Shown here piece by piece: positions 1-6,026 of a stretch of DNA of 9,656 nt. Position 1 is the stretch's first letter, and each line of letters opens with the position of its first letter. The notes under the pieces were generated by a model, which was given only the letters and a program-made list of their open reading frames with translations, made no database searches and was not told where the DNA came from. Source of the DNA: Pseudomonadota bacterium (GTDB taxonomy: Bacteria; Desulfobacterota; Desulfobacteria; Desulfobacterales; ETH-SRB1). A program made the translations under genes and the position numbers. The stretch covers positions 1-9,656 of the forward strand of contig JAHIKR010000213.1 in the NCBI GenBank assembly GCA_018897415.1. The letters run 5' to 3'.

Positions 1-342
1 ACGCAGGTCTATATCTGTAAGAATATCGCTGTTTATAACCATAAATGGTTGATCATCCCAAAAATCCGCCGCATTTTTTATAGCTCCTCCTGTACCGAGA
101 ATAAAAGGTTCATAACGGGTAAAAACCGGAATGGAATATTTATGGCTGGCTAAGAAAGAATCTATCTTTTTATACAAATGATGGGTATTAATTATTATCG
201 CTTTACAGCCTGCATTCTGCAGACTGCGAATAATGATATCAAGAAGAGGACGTCCTGCAACAGGGAATAAAGGCTTTGGTATATTTGCAGTAAATGGGCG
301 AAGCCGAGTACCAAGGCCTGCGGCAAGTATCATTGCTTTCAT
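1..342 (-). CDS. MurU-like sugar-1-phosphate nucleotidyltransferase (N-terminal part, runs off left edge)
   Basis: The first 114 residues of a nucleotidyltransferase of the NDP-sugar pyrophosphorylase fold; the C-terminus lies outside the window. Visible motifs are the nucleotide-binding loop LAAGLGTRLRPFT (residues 6-18), KPLFPVAGRPLLD (23-35), the GTGGAI loop (83-88) and the metal-binding region INSDIL with Asp106. This family transfers NMP from an NTP to a sugar-1-phosphate. The opening MKAMILAAG and the overall pattern resemble MurU, the MurNAc-1-phosphate uridylyltransferase of cell-wall recycling in Pseudomonas, but generic sugar nucleotidyltransferases share these motifs, so the substrate is an inference. 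The ATG at 342 is preceded by AGGAAG (351-356) eight bases upstream, which supports this start; a second Met three codons later is less well placed. It is downstream of plsB on the same strand but separated by 359 bp of repeats, so it probably has its own transcript. Confidence 0.88.
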   Translation of the reverse strand, partial: MKAMILAAGLGTRLRPFTANIPKPLFPVAGRPLLDIIIRSLQNAGCKAIIINTHHLYKKIDSFLASHKYSIPVFTRYEPFILGTGGAIKNAADFWDDQPFMVINSDILTDIDLR

Positions 343-354
343 CGTAATACCTTC

Positions 355-394
355 CTGACCACTCCGCTACCTACTGCTCCCTGGCCACTGTCCA
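355..394. repeat. Degenerate CTGACCA heptamer run
   Basis: Read in steps of seven from 355, the run contains CTGACCA (355-361), three diverged units, then CTGGCCA (381-387) and CTGTCCA (388-394), with one phase slip near 380. It looks like a decayed copy of the clean array at 661-697, in the same orientation, at the opposite end of the same intergenic gap. Confidence 0.5.
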
Positions 395-436
395 ATAAGC
401 GCTAAGTTGTTTTGAAAGATGAACGTCCAACGTATT

Positions 437-649
437 AAAAGATGAACGTCGAACATCGAACATCGAACATTGAATTTTAAATAAGGTATTCTGCCAATTT
501 ATAAAAAGAAACAGAGCGACCCGCCCGCCTCGCCTGAGCGAGAGAACAAAAGGACGAAGAGCATTGAGTACGGCTCGCGATGGCGGGCAGGAGCGATTTC
601 ATTATTCGACGTTGGACGTTGGACGTTCGATGTTCAATGTTCATCTTTT
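437..649. repeat. Nested inverted-repeat element built from GAACRTY heptamers
   Basis: The left arm starts AAAAGATGAAC (437-447) and the right arm ends with its exact complement GTTCATCTTTT (639-649). Inside the left arm are tandem heptamers GAACGTC, GAACATC, GAACATC, GAACATT (444-471). The right arm carries the inverted form TTCGACG, TTGGACG, TTGGACG, TTCGATG, TTCAATG (605-639). Over about 38 aligned bases I count roughly seven mismatches between the arms. A second, G+C-rich dyad lies inside: GCCCGCCTCGC (523-533) against GCGATGGCGGGC (577-588), equal apart from one extra base. An additional partial unit precedes the element at 415-433. There is no reading frame and no transposase, so this is a non-autonomous repeat or a structured intergenic element. 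Confidence 0.8.
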
Positions 650-660
650 TTCAGTCCCTC

Positions 661-697
661 CTGACCTCTGACCACTGACCACTGACCTCTGACCACT
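661..697. repeat. Five tandem CTGACCW heptamers
   Basis: Consecutive units CTGACCT, CTGACCA, CTGACCA, CTGACCT, CTGACCA run from 661 to 695, followed by a partial CTG. The only variation is A or T at the seventh base. The array ends four bases before the plsB stop codon (702-704). Heptanucleotide tandem repeats are known as intergenic elements in several bacterial groups; their function is not settled. Confidence 0.9.
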
Positions 698-701
698 GCT
701 A

Positions 702-3320
702 TTACGGCAGATAACTCATATATCTTTTTATGGTATCAACATAGAATTCAATTCTATTACGATCATCCGAACTTCTTACTCCATGAGAAGTAAAATAATC
801 TACTGCATTTTGGAAATTGATTTTGGAAAGAGCTTCTTTCCTTTCAATTCCCTTTCTTTTATACATGCGATTTCCCATTGACTGGACTTTTTTCAGGCGA
901 TCGTTTGTATTAATAAATTCTTTCGGATACCGCATGAAAAAGTTCAATACAATAAAATATGATTCAAAATAGGTTTTAAGAAAACTGGAAAAAAGTTTAA
1001 GCTTTCTATAACCGGCGGATGTAAGGTTGTATGTATCTGGCAGAGTTGAATGAGGCATTAGTATGGCATCATCAATAAATATTTTGATGTTTTTACGAAC
1101 AAAATAATCCGGTGTCTTATCAACGTCATAAGAAAATTCATTCTTAAAAAATTCCTGAAGAAAGGTATAACTATTTATAATATCAGATGTTGAAAATTGA
1201 AAAGCGTCATTTTCCAGGATTGCCAAAGCCGTAAAAGCTGCCGGGATAAAAAAGGAAATACAATTATTCTTGTAATATTCTAAAACAGGTCTTTTGCTCT
1301 CATTAACTTTAAATATAACATCAAATGATTGACTTTTCTCATCTTTCTTTGGAATTTTTTCTATAAATTTTCTATGGGTGTAGTGATCCAGAACTTTCTC
1401 GAAAGCTCTGGCCTGATCAAGCACAAGAGTATCAGCCATCTCGGCATTTTTTGAAAACAGATAGGTCATATATATTTCCATTTCAGACATCAGATAATCA
1501 TAAGTAAAACTTTTTTTAGGACAGTTAAGAATAGCGCTTGCAACAAGAGAATATGGGGTTACAAGTGAGACACTATCTATTGCATTTATGATTCTATGTC
1601 CCAAATTACGGATAAAAGCATTCTGCTCTTTTGACGACATATCCTGAATTTTAGAACCACTCTCTGACAACAGCTCATTTAACGAGATAGGTTCATGGAA
1701 CTTAATGTAAATTCTTCCATACCTTTTCTTTAACAGTCTTCCTGCCTTTATTACTTGAAGGAGGTTCTCAGGCTCCTTTTGACCTCCCTCAATTTCATTT
1801 AAATAAGCGCTTTCCTCCAGGACTCTGTCATATCCAATAAATATTGGTACAAATATCATATCATCACAGGATCCGTTTTTATAAGCACTTAGAAGAATGG
1901 AGAGTAATCCAAGCTTGGGCATGATTAACTTGCCTGTTCTACTTCTGCCTCCTTCTATAAACATTTCAATATTGAAACCTTCCTCAAGAAGCTTGTTTAT
2001 ATATTCAGCAAAAACTTTTGAATAAAGCACAGCTCCCCTGAAAGTTCTTCTTATGAAAAAAGCGCCACCACGTCTGAATAATGGCCCAAGAGGCCAGAAA
2101 GAAAGGTTTTTGCCAGCAGCAATATGGGGGCATGGCATATTATTATTATATAATATATACGATAAAATCAGATAATCTATATGGCTTTTATGGCAAGGGA
2201 CTAGAATTAATGGCCCCCTTTTAGACATGATTTTTACTTCGTTAAGCACATCATTATTAACCGTTACACCTTCAAACATGGTACTTATAATCCATCTAAT
2301 AACAAATGCAGCCATTCTTATTATAGCTATATTGTAGTTAGCAGCTATCTCATCAAGATATTTCTCAGCTTCTTTACGCACCCTTTGAATTGGGATATCG
2401 CGCTTTTTTGAATGATCATACATGAATTTTTGGAGCTTATTATTTGTCAATATATTTTCTTTCAGTTCTTCTCTTGATTTCAGAATTGGCCCAACAATGC
2501 TTCTTCGATGTTGATTAATCTGAGCTAAAAGATAACGCCTTAAAAGAAGTGACTGCTGTTCTATGCTCTGATAACGGTTTTCGTTAAGCGCTAAAAACTC
2601 TTTAAGATTAACTGGCTCTGATACCTCCACAAAAACATTGCCCGGGGTCTTGAACAAAGTTACAATGCGCCTTATTTTCCCCGGATTTTCTTCGGTACCA
2701 AATATAATGTCGATTAAATTCGGAGTTGATCGGTGGGGCTTTTTGCTGAAAAACATTAATTGAGGAACAATAAAAATTGGACTCTCTATTGATTTCTGAA
2801 TTTCGATAAGATAGCGGATCGGATCTGCCTTTTCTTTTACGAATCTGCGATAGAAACCTCTTTTTTCAACCAGAGATAATAATCCTGAACGCCCATTAAT
2901 CAGCTCCTGTTTGATATATCCGCTTTTATAAGGGTTAGGCCAGGCTTTATTATGAAAAATATAATCAAGATGTGATAAAACAATCCTAAATATCCGTGAT
3001 ACAGGTTGCCAAATAACTACTCTGTAGTCTAGTCCTATTTCGGGAACTGGTAACCCTTTCTGTCTATAGCGAGTATGATAAAACAGGTACTTAAAATAAC
3101 TTTTATTCTTTGCAGCATAAATAATTATGCTTTTTTCTGGAATTTTTTTAATAATTGAGGCCTGGTTTTCATCAAGTTTTACGCCGGAAAAAAAGATCTT
3201 CAGAGCCCAAAATGAAAAGAAGCCTATATTAACAGGGAGATAGCAAAGAAAGTGATTATATGTGCCCTTAAGGAAGTTATCGATCCAACCCCTTAATTTC
3301 TGTTTTATTAATCTTGTCAT
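702..3320 (-). CDS. plsB: Glycerol-3-phosphate 1-O-acyltransferase PlsB
   Basis: Makes lysophosphatidic acid by acylating sn-glycerol-3-phosphate at the 1-position, the first committed step of phospholipid synthesis, at the inner face of the cytoplasmic membrane. All four acyltransferase blocks are intact: block I VPCHKSHIDYL with the catalytic HX4D pair His377 and Asp382; block II GGAFFIRRTF (418-427); block III FIEGGRSRTGK (454-464); block IV VPIFIGYD (491-498). These match E. coli PlsB closely (there VPCHRSHMDYL and VEGGRSRTG). At 872 residues it is a little longer than the roughly 807 of E. coli, with the long N-terminal and C-terminal regions typical of PlsB and not of the short PlsC/PlsY enzymes. 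The ATG at 3320 has only a weak upstream purine stretch (AATAAGA), and no better start exists because the next Met is near residue 190. It appears monocistronic, with repeat-rich gaps on both sides. Confidence 0.96.
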   Translation of the reverse strand: MTRLIKQKLRGWIDNFLKGTYNHFLCYLPVNIGFFSFWALKIFFSGVKLDENQASIIKKIPEKSIIIYAAKNKSYFKYLFYHTRYRQKGLPVPEIGLDYRVVIWQPVSRIFRIVLSHLDYIFHNKAWPNPYKSGYIKQELINGRSGLLSLVEKRGFYRRFVKEKADPIRYLIEIQKSIESPIFIVPQLMFFSKKPHRSTPNLIDIIFGTEENPGKIRRIVTLFKTPGNVFVEVSEPVNLKEFLALNENRYQSIEQQSLLLRRYLLAQINQHRRSIVGPILKSREELKENILTNNKLQKFMYDHSKKRDIPIQRVRKEAEKYLDEIAANYNIAIIRMAAFVIRWIISTMFEGVTVNNDVLNEVKIMSKRGPLILVPCHKSHIDYLILSYILYNNNMPCPHIAAGKNLSFWPLGPLFRRGGAFFIRRTFRGAVLYSKVFAEYINKLLEEGFNIEMFIEGGRSRTGKLIMPKLGLLSILLSAYKNGSCDDMIFVPIFIGYDRVLEESAYLNEIEGGQKEPENLLQVIKAGRLLKKRYGRIYIKFHEPISLNELLSESGSKIQDMSSKEQNAFIRNLGHRIINAIDSVSLVTPYSLVASAILNCPKKSFTYDYLMSEMEIYMTYLFSKNAEMADTLVLDQARAFEKVLDHYTHRKFIEKIPKKDEKSQSFDVIFKVNESKRPVLEYYKNNCISFFIPAAFTALAILENDAFQFSTSDIINSYTFLQEFFKNEFSYDVDKTPDYFVRKNIKIFIDDAILMPHSTLPDTYNLTSAGYRKLKLFSSFLKTYFESYFIVLNFFMRYPKEFINTNDRLKKVQSMGNRMYKRKGIERKEALSKINFQNAVDYFTSHGVRSSDDRNRIEFYVDTIKRYMSYLP

Positions 3321-3607
3321 AATCTTATTGGTTGGTTATTTATGAAGCAATTTGAACTATATTTTAAATTTCATTACATTTTCAGATATTCAAGTTTTAA
3401 AAATTATCAAATATAAAATTTGAACGCAATATTAAAAAACCATAAATCAAAGGTAAATGCATCGTTCACAAAAATTTTCGCTTGCGTTACAGAATTTGTT
3501 GTGTTATTTCAATAAAAAAGACTGATTCACTTAATATTGTCATATGTATCTACATGATACCCTTTATAATTAGAGACCTTTGAATTTTGCCAGAAATAGT
3601 CTAAATT

Positions 3608-3699
3608 GTCATTCCCGTAAAAACGGGAATCCAGTCCCCGACCAGGTCGAGGACAAGCATTCTCAATTAGTTATAGATTCCCGCCTTCGCGGGAATGAC
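3608..3699. repeat. GTCATTCCCG...CGGGAATGAC dyad element (MITE/REP-like)
   Basis: A 92-bp element with perfect 10-bp terminal inverted repeats, GTCATTCCCG (3608-3617) and CGGGAATGAC (3690-3699). It contains three local dyads: ATTCCCG/CGGGAAT with a 6-base loop (3611-3630), CGACC-A-GGTCG (3639-3649), and ATTCCCGC/GCGGGAAT with a 4-base loop (3677-3696). The folded strand would form a cloverleaf-like structure. From memory, this class of intergenic element is abundant in deltaproteobacterial and some other genomes and gives rise to spurious predicted proteins containing CHSRKNGNP and DSRLRGND, which is what the frame here encodes. There is no transposase in the window, so if mobile it is non-autonomous. 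Confidence 0.85.
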
Positions 3700-3708
3700 A
3701 TAAGGAAA

Positions 3709-3728
3709 CCCTGTAGCAAGCTACAGGG
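3709..3728. repeat. Perfect 9-bp inverted repeat CCCTGTAGC-AA-GCTACAGGG
   Basis: The arms CCCTGTAGC (3709-3717) and GCTACAGGG (3720-3728) are exact complements around a 2-base centre. It follows the dyad element after nine bases. There is no T-run after it, so it is not a standard terminator; it may be part of the same composite repeat or a protein-binding site. Confidence 0.75.
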
Positions 3729-3730
3729 AA

Positions 3731-3758
3731 TTATCAAGTCAAATACAATTCATATAAA
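3731..3758 (+). promoter_or_regulatory. Possible promoter for the 3801 gene
   Basis: TTATCA (3731-3736) and TATAAA (3753-3758) are separated by 16 bp and match the sigma70 boxes at 4/6 and 5/6 positions. They lie immediately after the repeats and about 40 bp before the start codon. In such A+T-rich DNA chance matches are common, so this is tentative. Confidence 0.3.
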
Positions 3759-3800
3759 AAATTACCATAGATTTAAATAGCTAAAGGAGGAGGAACTTTT

Positions 3801-4079
3801 ATGAAAACTTTAATTGGCGGAGCAATCGGCGCTGTTCTGGGTCTTATAGGTATTTCAATATGGTGGAAACCGTTTTTGCAGCTTTTAGCCGGTGCTATCC
3901 CTGTAATGCTTCTACTTGGAGGTGGCTTGGCTCTTTATCTGGGCTTTGATGAACTAAAAGATACCTGGAAAAAAGATGAGACAACCGATACAGCCACAAG
4001 TGAGAATGTAGAAAAATATAAAAAAGAAGTTGATGAACTGAAGGATGAAGTTGAAAAATTAAAATCAGATAAAACATAA
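3801..4079 (+). CDS. Small two-helix membrane protein with C-terminal coiled coil
   Basis: I do not recognise a named family. The 92-residue product has two hydrophobic segments, about residues 4-22 (Gly/Ile/Leu-rich, ending in the WW pair) and 25-49. The link between them is only a few residues (KPF), so it is a tight hairpin in the membrane. The rest is hydrophilic: an acidic/threonine linker (50-68), then residues 69-90 with heptad-like spacing of Val and Leu and many Glu/Lys, predicting a short coiled coil on one side of the membrane. The start is well supported by AAAGGAGGAGG (3784-3794) six or seven bases before the ATG. The gene is alone on its strand and ends in a terminator shared with the convergent RNase H gene. 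Such an arrangement could serve oligomerisation or anchoring of a partner protein; that is an inference, and its function is unknown. Confidence 0.8.
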   Translation: MKTLIGGAIGAVLGLIGISIWWKPFLQLLAGAIPVMLLLGGGLALYLGFDELKDTWKKDETTDTATSENVEKYKKEVDELKDEVEKLKSDKT

Positions 4080-4098
4080 TTTCACACCGATGAATTAA

Positions 4099-4135
4099 GA
4101 GCCCTGCTCAGATAAGGCAGGGCTCATCTTTATAT
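4099..4135. terminator. Bidirectional intrinsic terminator between convergent genes
   Basis: Perfect 9-bp stem GAGCCCTGC (4099-4107) with GCAGGGCTC (4117-4125) around a 9-base loop. The plus-strand tail is ATCTTTATATCTT. On the minus strand the hairpin follows the RNase H stop codon (4130-4132) by four bases and has the tail TTAATTC. The position between two convergent stop codons 50 bp apart supports use from both sides, more strongly for the plus strand. Confidence 0.8.
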
Positions 4136-4795
4136 CTTAGTTTTTGTTACTGCTGATGTAGCAAGATAATTTGCCCTTTCGTTTCCATCAATACCTGCAT
4201 GTCCTTTCACCTTATGAAACTTCAACTTCCTGAATTTTGAAATAATCTTCTTAATTGATTTTACTAATTCCGTATTCTTCTTTGCTTTCCATCCAAGAGT
4301 AAGGACTCCATAAGCATAGGAACTATCTGTAAAAATTTTCACCGGTAGATCGGTTCTTTTTAATTCCAACAAAGCTGCTCGAATAGCCTCAAGCTCAGCA
4401 ATATTGTTGGTTGCAGCACCTATATGTTTTGATATCTCCTTTTCATGGCCTCCAAAACGTAGCAGAATACCTACCCCTGAAGGGCCGGGATTACCTGAAG
4501 ATGCCCCATCAGTATAAATTACTATTTCATCTGCCTTTTCTTCAAATTGGGTTCCCGATTTTTCATCTGATTCATATTTATCCGGTTTTCTATCAGATGC
4601 TTTCTTATTGACATCGGAATCCTCAATAGGCTGGACTCCATTTTCGTGGACCCAGTACTCATAATCCTGCTCAAGCTGGTACTTGATTAATACTTTGCCA
4701 TTTTTAACTATCGGCCGCCCGTTATTGTCGGTATTCAGCCAAACCTTGTTTTCCCTGAACTTCATCCGTTTCCAGCCTGTTTTTTCTTTTTCCAA
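4130..4795 (-). CDS. rnhA: Ribonuclease HI with an extra N-terminal domain
   Basis: Cleaves the RNA strand of RNA/DNA hybrids (R-loops, Okazaki primers). The RNase H fold occupies about residues 90-215. Acidic active-site residues are Asp96 (in IYTDGASSGNPGP), Glu134 (NNIAELEA) and Asp157 (FTDSS); His199 lies in the VKGHAG loop. The position equal to E. coli Asp134 is Asn209 (NERAN where many enzymes have NERAD). The first 50 residues (KVWLNTD...VLIKYQLEQDYEYWVH) form a separate small domain, joined by an acidic/lysine-rich linker (about 56-88). The total of 221 residues compares with about 155 for E. coli RNase HI. The start chosen is TTG at 4795, because AGGGAG (4803-4808 on the complement) sits seven bases upstream; the first ATG (4765) lacks such a site. 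It is last in the rlmD-namZ-rnhA run, 39 bp after namZ. Confidence 0.9.
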   Translation of the reverse strand: MEKEKTGWKRMKFRENKVWLNTDNNGRPIVKNGKVLIKYQLEQDYEYWVHENGVQPIEDSDVNKKASDRKPDKYESDEKSGTQFEEKADEIVIYTDGASSGNPGPSGVGILLRFGGHEKEISKHIGAATNNIAELEAIRAALLELKRTDLPVKIFTDSSYAYGVLTLGWKAKKNTELVKSIKKIISKFRKLKFHKVKGHAGIDGNERANYLATSAVTKTKI

Positions 4796-4834
4796 AACAA
4801 AGCTCCCTGATATTATATAAACCGCTAAAAAAAA

Positions 4835-6013
4835 TCAGCTACGGTAAAGATGGAACATTTTGCTTATTTCAATAAACTCATTTAGATCATCTTGCCAGTA
4901 TCTTGCTATTTCATCTATATCGTCATTTTCTTCTATGTGCCGCCTTATTTCCTTGTCTCCAAGTATAAGGTCTATTGGAAGTCTTTTAAATTCATACTCA
5001 TATGGAGGTTTCTTCCATTTAAACTCACCTTTGTGATGTAAATAGACCGATTTGAGCAACTTAAGGGAAGTGATATAAGGATTAAATTTATTCGGATCAG
5101 TTATGTGAATTTGAAATCCCCTGCATACAGTTCCCTTCCACTTGTTTGACGTTGGCTCAAACACATTATATCTGAGTATAGCTCCCTCCAATTTGTTGCC
5201 CCCCATGTCAGAAAGAATTTTTTCAATATCAACAAATGGCGCACCAAAAACCTCAAATGGCTGGGTTGTCCCCCGCCCTTCAGAAACATTTGTACCTTCC
5301 CAAAGTACCTGGCCCGGATAAACCATTGCAGATATAGTGGTTGGAAGATTCGGCGATGGAGGAATCCAGGGAAGGCCAGTGTCATGGAAATACATCCTTC
5401 TATCCCAGCCTGTCATTGTGATAACCTCAAGATCACAGCCTAGTCCATAATAATTATTGAATAAAAGAGAGAGCTCACCCATTGTCATGCCATGACGCAT
5501 AGGGATGGGAAAACGTCCGACAAATGATTTGCATTCTGACGAAAGGCAGTTGCCTTCTACTACAGAGCCGCTGACTGGATTAGGACGATCAAGAATAACT
5601 ACTTTCTTCCCGAATCTTTTTGCAGCCTCAAGACAATAGGACATAGTATAAATAAAAGTATAAACACGGGTCCCGACATCCTGGAGATCAATAATAAGCG
5701 CATCAATAGGATCAAACATTTCTTTTAAGGGCATTCGAGTCTGGCCATAAAGACTGAAAACAGGAATCTTTAAAACTGGATCAATTATATCGTCCGATTC
5801 AATCATGTTATCCTGTTTTTCAGCAAAAAAACCATGCTGGGGAGAATACAATGCTGTAAGTTGGCCAGGGAGGCTTAAATTGATTAATTTTCGTGCGTGG
5901 CGAAAATTTCTGTCAACTGAAGCAGGATTGCATAGTAGTCCCAGACGGCAGCCATGTATCCATTTGGGAGGAGTCTCAATAAATCTTTCAAGACCTGTTT
6001 GAACTAATACCAC
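4835..6013 (-). CDS. DUF1343 / GH171 exo-beta-N-acetylmuramidase, NamZ-like
   Basis: The 392-residue product shows DUF1343 hallmarks throughout: GLLCNPASVD (25-34), YSPQHGFF (56-63), LYG.TRMP (88-95), DLQDVGTRVYTFIYT (109-123), LDRPNP (141-146), FPIPMRHGMTMGE (168-180), GLPWIPPSPNLPT (213-225) and the WEGTNVSEGRGTTQPFE stretch (238-254). Characterised members (Bacillus subtilis NamZ) are exo-acting muramidases that release MurNAc from the non-reducing ends of peptidoglycan fragments. The GTG start at 6013 is the earliest possible in this frame, since a stop codon lies two codons upstream. AGAGGG (6023-6028 on the complement) precedes it and overlaps the upstream gene's stop codon. The N-terminus has no signal peptide, so the protein should be cytoplasmic, unlike the secreted Bacillus enzyme. 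This suggests action on imported muropeptides (inference). The gap to rlmD is only 13 bp. Confidence 0.9.
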   Translation of the reverse strand: MVLVQTGLERFIETPPKWIHGCRLGLLCNPASVDRNFRHARKLINLSLPGQLTALYSPQHGFFAEKQDNMIESDDIIDPVLKIPVFSLYGQTRMPLKEMFDPIDALIIDLQDVGTRVYTFIYTMSYCLEAAKRFGKKVVILDRPNPVSGSVVEGNCLSSECKSFVGRFPIPMRHGMTMGELSLLFNNYYGLGCDLEVITMTGWDRRMYFHDTGLPWIPPSPNLPTTISAMVYPGQVLWEGTNVSEGRGTTQPFEVFGAPFVDIEKILSDMGGNKLEGAILRYNVFEPTSNKWKGTVCRGFQIHITDPNKFNPYITSLKLLKSVYLHHKGEFKWKKPPYEYEFKRLPIDLILGDKEIRRHIEENDDIDEIARYWQDDLNEFIEISKMFHLYRS

Positions 6014-6026
6014 CTTCTAATACCCT

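Larger units (their letters stand above)
343..701. other. Non-coding gap filled with heptamer repeats
   Basis: This 359-bp stretch between plsB and the nucleotidyltransferase has no credible gene. It holds, in order, a degenerate heptamer run (355-394), a partial repeat unit (415-433), a nested inverted-repeat element (437-649) and a clean tandem of CTGACCW heptamers (661-697). The nucleotidyltransferase ribosome binding site (351-356) abuts and partly overlaps the degenerate run. No typical U-tailed terminator is obvious for plsB; the large hairpin-forming element could serve as a transcriptional barrier, but that is an inference. Confidence 0.7.
3321..3800. other. 480-bp intergenic region between plsB and a small membrane protein gene
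   Basis: Divergent intergenic region, so it must hold the promoters for plsB (minus) and the 3801 gene (plus). The plsB-proximal half (3321-3600) is very A+T-rich and I cannot pick a convincing -35/-10 pair for plsB; a perfect TATAAT on the plus strand at 3565-3570 lacks a good -35. The other half contains the dyad element at 3608-3699 and a perfect hairpin at 3709-3728, then a possible plus-strand promoter at 3731-3758. A frame open across 3580-3780 is dominated by the repeat and is not considered a gene. Confidence 0.65.

Noticed and set aside
437..695. Heptamer arrays as a possible CRISPR
   Set aside because: The units are 7 bp, contiguous and without spacers, and there are no cas genes; these are short tandem repeats.
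3565..3570. Perfect plus-strand TATAAT upstream of the dyad element
   Set aside because: There is no acceptable -35 at 15-19 bp, and a transcript would have to cross two strong hairpins before the gene at 3801.
3580..3780. A 66-codon plus-strand frame with CHSRKNGNP and DSRLRGND
   Set aside because: It is translated from the 92-bp dyad element; these peptide strings are the usual by-product of that repeat, and there is no ribosome binding site.
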